A program made the position numbers and the translations under genes. From positions 3,968,001-4,032,000 of the forward strand of contig NC_134678.1 of assembly GCF_024713945.1 (NCBI RefSeq): a DNA stretch of 64,000 nucleotides. Direction: 5' to 3'. Under the pieces are notes generated by a model. The model saw only the letters and a list, made by a program, of their open reading frames with translations. It searched no databases and was not told where the DNA came from. The stretch is from Dermatophagoides farinae. Taxonomy: Eukaryota; Arthropoda; Arachnida; Sarcoptiformes; Pyroglyphidae. This document shows, one piece after another, positions 62,701 to 64,000 of the stretch (positions are counted from its first letter, which is position 1; every line of letters begins with the position of its first letter).

Positions 62701-64000
62701 AACTTCTTTTCATTATCCAAAATATTGAATGGCAACATGGTTCATTTTGTAGAATACTGAAGTAACATCTATTTTCAATCAAATAAAATATCGTCTCAGC
62801 CTAAAATATCAAAAATCTCGACTAATTGATCGGAACGGCTGTCAATACTTCAAGCATTAAGAAATTTTATCAAGAAAACAGTATACACTCGAATGTTTTA
62901 TCATCAAAATTAAGCCGGCCGAGATAGATTCGATAGAACGCACATTACCACCACCCCCACTATCAACTGAATTTTGGCTCTTGAGAGAGATCCATTAATC
63001 ATCGATAGTTTATTCGATTGAAATGCAATTATATATAACTCAATATATGTTCACTCAATTGACCGCTACTAACATCATCAACATCATCGTTGTTTGATAT
63101 TTCAAACAGTTTCACATTCGTTAATTTCTATACAAGCTTTCTTGACTTATATATGTGTTTACGCCATATGGATTCAGACAATCCGTTGTAAGTAGTATTT
63201 GAATGCAAGTCTAATCGATCGGCAAATCTTATAGAAATGAATTCAGTCATTAAACATAAGTGTGGAATATAAAAATTGACTTTCAATAAATCAAATTCAT
63301 AGATGTGGTGTGAAACACTGCTAATATGTATGTTACATTTGTTTGTATAATGATTGATGTCGACGACCAAAATAGAGTGCTATCAATTGAATTAGTTTAA
63401 TTAAATCTTAGTTTAGCATACCTGCTCACTGATTTAATCATCTTTGTCAGAAAAAGAGAAAAAAAATTATTTTAAACATCAACCATCCATACAATATCAA
63501 GAATATATAATATATAAATACATTCTTGCCTGCAAGGATATTTTACAAAATTAAAAAAAAAACAGAAAATATCATCCAAGCTTCAATGAATTCAAGTTTA
63601 CCATTGTTAAAACAAAGAAAAGAACATATGTATAATGTAAGAGAAAAAACAAATTTTACTATACTGACGATCAAATCCGTATGGTGAAAAAAAATGTTCT
63701 CATGTTTCTCACATGAAATATAGCTGAATGTAATCCAAATAGGATTCATGATCACATTTCTTTACTATTCTTTTTCTACCGTTATCATTTCGATTAAAAA
63801 TTTGATCAAGATGATAATAATAATAGAATTATCATGATTATTATTGAATGTTTACTGTTTGTTATAAAAACATTTGCACAATTAAAGAAAAGAAAAAAAA
63901 ATTATAAATACAAAAATCAATTAAAGAAATTTCATGATTCATTCTGTTTTTTACATAAATAATAATATTCCGAAATAAAAATAAACAATGGACAAAAATG
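59769..64000. other. Intergenic region to the right edge
   Basis: AT-rich with poly-A runs (for example near 60200-60220), a CAT run near 60597-60617 and a TG tract near 61218-61228. Two slightly GC-richer patches at about 62400-62620 and 62915-62990 could be regulatory or the 5' region of a gene beyond the window, but no frame supports that. No gene recognised. Confidence 0.55.

Noticed and set aside
1-64000. CRISPR arrays, bacterial operons, tRNA or rRNA genes
   Set aside because: The many short tandem repeats are microsatellites without spacers. Genes are spliced and eukaryotic. No tRNA B-box or rRNA sequence was recognised by eye.

Overview
The window is eukaryotic nuclear DNA. It is strongly AT-rich and full of short CA/TG, CAT/ATG, CAA/TTG and poly-A tracts. 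Genes are sparse, and many introns are only 51-110 bp. Gene content (a seven-up nuclear receptor, TAF12, an FMRFamide-like neuropeptide precursor, two alpha7-like nicotinic receptor subunits) points to an arthropod. Composition and intron size suggest an acariform mite of the house-dust-mite type; this is an inference, and no species-diagnostic sequence is present.

Layout. 1-266 (minus): 5' coding exon of an unidentified gene cut by the left edge. 724-2360 (minus): N-terminal region and complete DNA-binding domain of a COUP-TF/seven-up receptor; the ligand-binding domain lies outside the window. 2361-16039: no confident coding sequence; a candidate plus-strand promoter with a non-coding first exon lies near 9542-9724. 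16040-17062 (plus): TAF12, one coding exon, with an unusual insertion before its C-terminal motif. 21916-22636 (minus): two-exon neuropeptide precursor whose amidated peptides end in MRF or MHF. 29267-32020 (minus) and 35064-47395 (minus): two nicotinic acetylcholine receptor alpha-type subunits in the same orientation. I resolved their exons from splice sites, phase and homology, and both close to uninterrupted frames (733 and 728 residues). 47396-64000: mostly non-coding, with two hAT-like miniature elements in the right half of the window (45106-45329 and 56884-57006), a pair of identical 153-bp direct repeats around a compositionally distinct 661-bp segment, and two weak small-ORF candidates.

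The genes do not form a pathway. svp and TAF12 act in transcription; the neuropeptide and receptor genes act in the nervous system. The most notable biology is the divergence between the two receptors. The downstream one carries His at pore position 2', Lys at 20' and Phe in loop C. The upstream one is canonical at 20' and loop C, but its M2 and M2-M3 loop are cut into 34-bp and 27-bp micro-exons.
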